Assembly: GCF_002245355.1 (NCBI RefSeq)
Contig: NZ_NOWF01000002.1
Span: forward strand, 414,485 to 478,484
Reading direction: 5' to 3'
Source of the DNA: Paludifilum halophilum
GTDB taxonomy: Bacteria > Bacillota > Bacilli > Thermoactinomycetales > DSM-45169
Length of the DNA stretch: 64,000 nucleotides
The first letter of the stretch is position 1; the number at the start of each line of letters is the position of its first letter. Made by a program: the position numbers and the translations under genes. Below the pieces are notes generated by a model. It worked only from the letters and a program-made list of their open reading frames with translations, was not told the DNA's origin and did not search any database. Of the stretch, positions 61,679-64,000 are shown one piece after another.

Positions 61679-63301
61679 TTACTTTTTCTCGATCTCCACA
61701 AAAGTATAGTCATTGGGCCCCACTTGGTGCCGGATCAAATGCTTGACTTTAGGTTTCTCCAAAATCAAGTCATTGTAATAATAAACAGGAAAGATCGGCG
61801 CTTCCTCTATCAAGATCTCTTCCGCTTGATGAAGGTAATCCAACCGCTGAATCTCGTCTTTTTCCTGATACGCTTTTTCTAACAACTCATCATACTTTTC
61901 ATCGCTCCAGTTGGTCCGGTTGACGGGATGATCGGTCTGAAAGCTCTCCAAATAGTTGTAGGGGTCATTGTAGTCAGCCAGAAAGCTGGATCTCGAAAAC
62001 TGATAGTTCTTATTTCTCTGGTTTTCAAAAAAGACTTTGGATTCCTGGTTCTGCAGTTTGATGGAAACGTCGAGATGTTCGCGGTACATTTCCTGGATGG
62101 CTTCCGCCTGCTCTTTGTTCTTGTCGCTGGTGCTGTAAAGCAGGGTGACTTCCGGGAGTTTGTCCCATCCTTCTTCCTCCATCCCTTCCTTCAGCAACTT
62201 TTTAGCCTCTTCATACCGGGCATCCTTCAGAATATTCCCTCCCTTTTCTCTAAAATCTCCGACCTCCGTCTTGACGCCCGGCGGAACATAGGCCAAAGCG
62301 GGTTTTTCCTGCCCTTGAATCACATGGTTCACAATCGACTGCCGGTCGACGGCCAAGGCGAAGGCCCGGCGAATCTTTTTGTTATTGAAAGGCTCCTTAT
62401 CCACGTTGAACCGGAAGAACTCCAGCCCGGAACCCGGAGTTACCTTCACTTCCCCTTTTTGAATCAGAGACGATTTCAGCTCCGGCGGGATCGATGTATC
62501 ATAAAGCATATGAAACTCTCCGGACTTATACTGCTGATAAGCCGTCGCCTCCTCGGCGGACATCGCCCAGTGGATCCCGTCCAGCTTCACTCGATCGGCC
62601 TGCCAGTAGTTCTCGTTTTTTACGACCTTGATACGGTCGTCGTGCTTCCACTTCTCCATTTTAAATGCCCCGTTGCCGACGAAGGATTCGGCATTGCTGA
62701 AAGCATTTTTCTCCTTTTCCACCCCGTTTTGATACACCGGGGAATAAACGGTGTAACAGACCAACTGCTTAAAGAAAGGGGTGGGCTGTCCCAGCTTGAC
62801 TTTCAAGGTTTTTTCATCCAGGGCCTCAACCCCCACCTGATCGGCGTCGGCTCCCCCGGAGTTGTACTCTTCCGCATTTTCGATAAAAAAGAGAAGGAAT
62901 GCGGCGGGAGAGCCCGTCTCCGGATCGAGAACACGCTTCCATGCGTACTCGAAATCCTGTGCAGTCAGTTTTTCTCCATTGGACCATTTCAGTCCGTCCC
63001 GCAAGGTAAAGGTATAGGTCTGCTTGTCATCGGAAACCTCCACGTTCTTCGCCGCGGCAGGCTGGGGAACCTCGTTTTCATCCAGTCGCATCAACCCTTC
63101 AAACATCGAGTGAACCACGTCCATTGAATTAAAATCGAACGCCAAAGCGGGATCCAGAGATGTCGGTTCCTGCTCGACATTGAGTTGAAGCACCTGTTGA
63201 TCGGGACTTTCCGCTTTCTGCCCGCCATCAGCACCACAACCGACAGCCGCCAAACTCAAAATGACCCAGACAATCAAACCGGTCCGAAAACTTTTTTTCA
63301 T
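61679..63301 (-). CDS. Oligopeptide ABC transporter substrate-binding lipoprotein (OppA/DppE-like)
   Basis: 540 residues with a lipobox (SLAAVGC) and family 5 extracellular binding features (SLDPALAFDFNSMDVVHSMF, DGLKWSNGEKLTAQDFEYAW). ATG 63301 with GGAAGGG six bases upstream. No permease genes are adjacent. Such proteins also import Phr-type signalling peptides, relevant to the regulator at 54604. Confidence 0.93.
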   Translation of the reverse strand: MKKSFRTGLIVWVILSLAAVGCGADGGQKAESPDQQVLQLNVEQEPTSLDPALAFDFNSMDVVHSMFEGLMRLDENEVPQPAAAKNVEVSDDKQTYTFTLRDGLKWSNGEKLTAQDFEYAWKRVLDPETGSPAAFLLFFIENAEEYNSGGADADQVGVEALDEKTLKVKLGQPTPFFKQLVCYTVYSPVYQNGVEKEKNAFSNAESFVGNGAFKMEKWKHDDRIKVVKNENYWQADRVKLDGIHWAMSAEEATAYQQYKSGEFHMLYDTSIPPELKSSLIQKGEVKVTPGSGLEFFRFNVDKEPFNNKKIRRAFALAVDRQSIVNHVIQGQEKPALAYVPPGVKTEVGDFREKGGNILKDARYEEAKKLLKEGMEEEGWDKLPEVTLLYSTSDKNKEQAEAIQEMYREHLDVSIKLQNQESKVFFENQRNKNYQFSRSSFLADYNDPYNYLESFQTDHPVNRTNWSDEKYDELLEKAYQEKDEIQRLDYLHQAEEILIEEAPIFPVYYYNDLILEKPKVKHLIRHQVGPNDYTFVEIEKK

Positions 63302-63587
63302 ATGCATCCCTTCCATTCACAAGAAAATGGTCTTCATCCTTTCCATACGATCCAAACCGATCCCTTCCCAATAACCGCAATTTTCAAACATATAAATGGA
63401 TCCATTTCATCCCCTTTCATCTGGGACTTGCCGGCCCACTTAACTTTTTTCGCCCAAAAAGCCCTCCTTTCCTGCCAGGAGTCGGCGGCAAAACCAGAGA
63501 TTGAACCGTATCTTTTACACACCCGTTGTTGTCTTGTCATATTTCAGCTCTTTTTTTATCAAACTATCGTCAAAGGGGTGAAGCAAC
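63302..63587. promoter_or_regulatory. divergent promoter region
   Basis: 286 bases between the binding protein (minus) and the thiamine-binding protein (plus); no clear boxes or structures were seen. Confidence 0.3.
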
Positions 63588-63881
63588 ATGCCATTAATGG
63601 AAATCAGTATCGTTCCTGTCGGGGGACAGACCTGCAGTTTCAGCAGTGTCGTCAAAGATGTAGAATCCCTTGTGGAAAACCGGGGGTTCAGCCATCAAGT
63701 GACGCCGACGGCCACCGTCATCGAAGGGGAATTGGACCCGCTTTTGTCTTTGGCTTCCGATATCCACCGATCCACTTTGCAAAATGGGACCCAGCGGGTG
63801 ATCACCCAGATCATCATTGATGACCGCCAGGATCAACCGATGAATATGCAATCCCAGGTCTCCAAGGTAAAAGGGAATTAG
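63588..63881 (+). CDS. MTH1187/UPF0045-family thiamine-binding protein
   Basis: 97 residues with the ferredoxin-like thiamine-binding fold (ISIVPVGGQTCSFSSVVKDV, PTATVIEGELDPLL). Small cytoplasmic thiamine-binding proteins of this family are thought to buffer or sense thiamine. AAAGGGG precedes the ATG. Downstream to the window end only weak hairpins are visible. Confidence 0.88.
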   Translation: MPLMEISIVPVGGQTCSFSSVVKDVESLVENRGFSHQVTPTATVIEGELDPLLSLASDIHRSTLQNGTQRVITQIIIDDRQDQPMNMQSQVSKVKGN

Positions 63882-64000
63882 GAGGAGGCGATCCTCCTTT
63901 CCCTCCAAAAAGGGGATTTTTCAAGCTGCAGGCCATTCACTCGCACCGCCTTTCTATCATTCATTCTGTATTTGGACATGATTTGCGAATAACAGAGACT

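Noticed and set aside
1..64000. CRISPR array, rRNA or tRNA genes
   Set aside because: No regularly spaced repeats of CRISPR type, and no tRNA or rRNA sequence was noticed on either strand by eye.

Overview
The window is a 64 kb chromosomal segment from a spore-forming, moderately GC-rich Firmicute of the order Bacillales. Supporting evidence is the set of germination and spore genes (gerQ-cwlJ, sleB, SpoVA, alpha/beta SASP, a YhcN-type lipoprotein), strong AGGAGG ribosome sites, glycine and SAM riboswitches, and frequent TTG/GTG starts. Gene content suggests Thermoactinomycetaceae, but that is a guess. No rRNA, tRNA or CRISPR array was seen.

Region 1 (1-9.3 kb) is the right end of a nonribosomal peptide cluster. 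It holds a partial BtrH_N-like protein, a membrane-anchored ClbP-type serine peptidase, a single-module C-A-T-E synthetase whose A-domain code reads as Asn, an Sfp-type phosphopantetheinyl transferase and an MFS exporter. Synthetase plus peptidase match the N-acyl-D-Asn prodrug logic of colibactin, zwittermicin and xenocoumacin.

Region 2 (9.3-24.3 kb) is one long minus-strand operon: DUF2294 protein, leader RNA with terminator, xanthine/uracil-type permease, cyclic amidohydrolase, isochorismatase-like amidase, UbiX, UbiD, a bacterial microcompartment shell set (three BMC-H, one pentamer, two accessory proteins), adenine-deaminase-like enzyme, cyclase-family hydrolase, DUF1989 protein, M20 peptidase and a deaminase-type amidohydrolase. 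No aldehyde dehydrogenase or other classical metabolosome core enzyme is present. The enzymes fit a ring-opening purine (xanthine) route.

Region 3 (24.3-31.9 kb) carries glyA-sdaAB-sdaAA-gcvH under a tandem glycine riboswitch, ending in a broken gcvPA, and then a formate dehydrogenase. Its leader shares a long conserved core and terminator with the leader of the permease/microcompartment operon. I infer that regions 2 and 3 together take purines to glycine, formate and ammonia.

Region 4 (32-64 kb) is mostly housekeeping and sporulation: a lipase-like hydrolase, a spoVA2mob-like SpoVAC-VAD-VAEb/DUF421/DUF1657 cluster, two paralogous RRNPP-type HTH-TPR regulators (only the second has an overlapping propeptide gene), cysH-sat, gerQ-cwlJ, rlmD, SAM-riboswitch-controlled hom, a decayed Tn3-family element (tnpI, three direct repeats, broken tnpA, RelE-type toxin-antitoxin) beside a truncated DMT transporter gene, a diglucosyldiacylglycerol-type glycosyltransferase, SASP, sleB, sod, a HAD phosphatase, an oligopeptide-binding lipoprotein and a thiamine-binding protein. 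A mosaic family of short dispersed repeats recurs at gene ends through the whole window.
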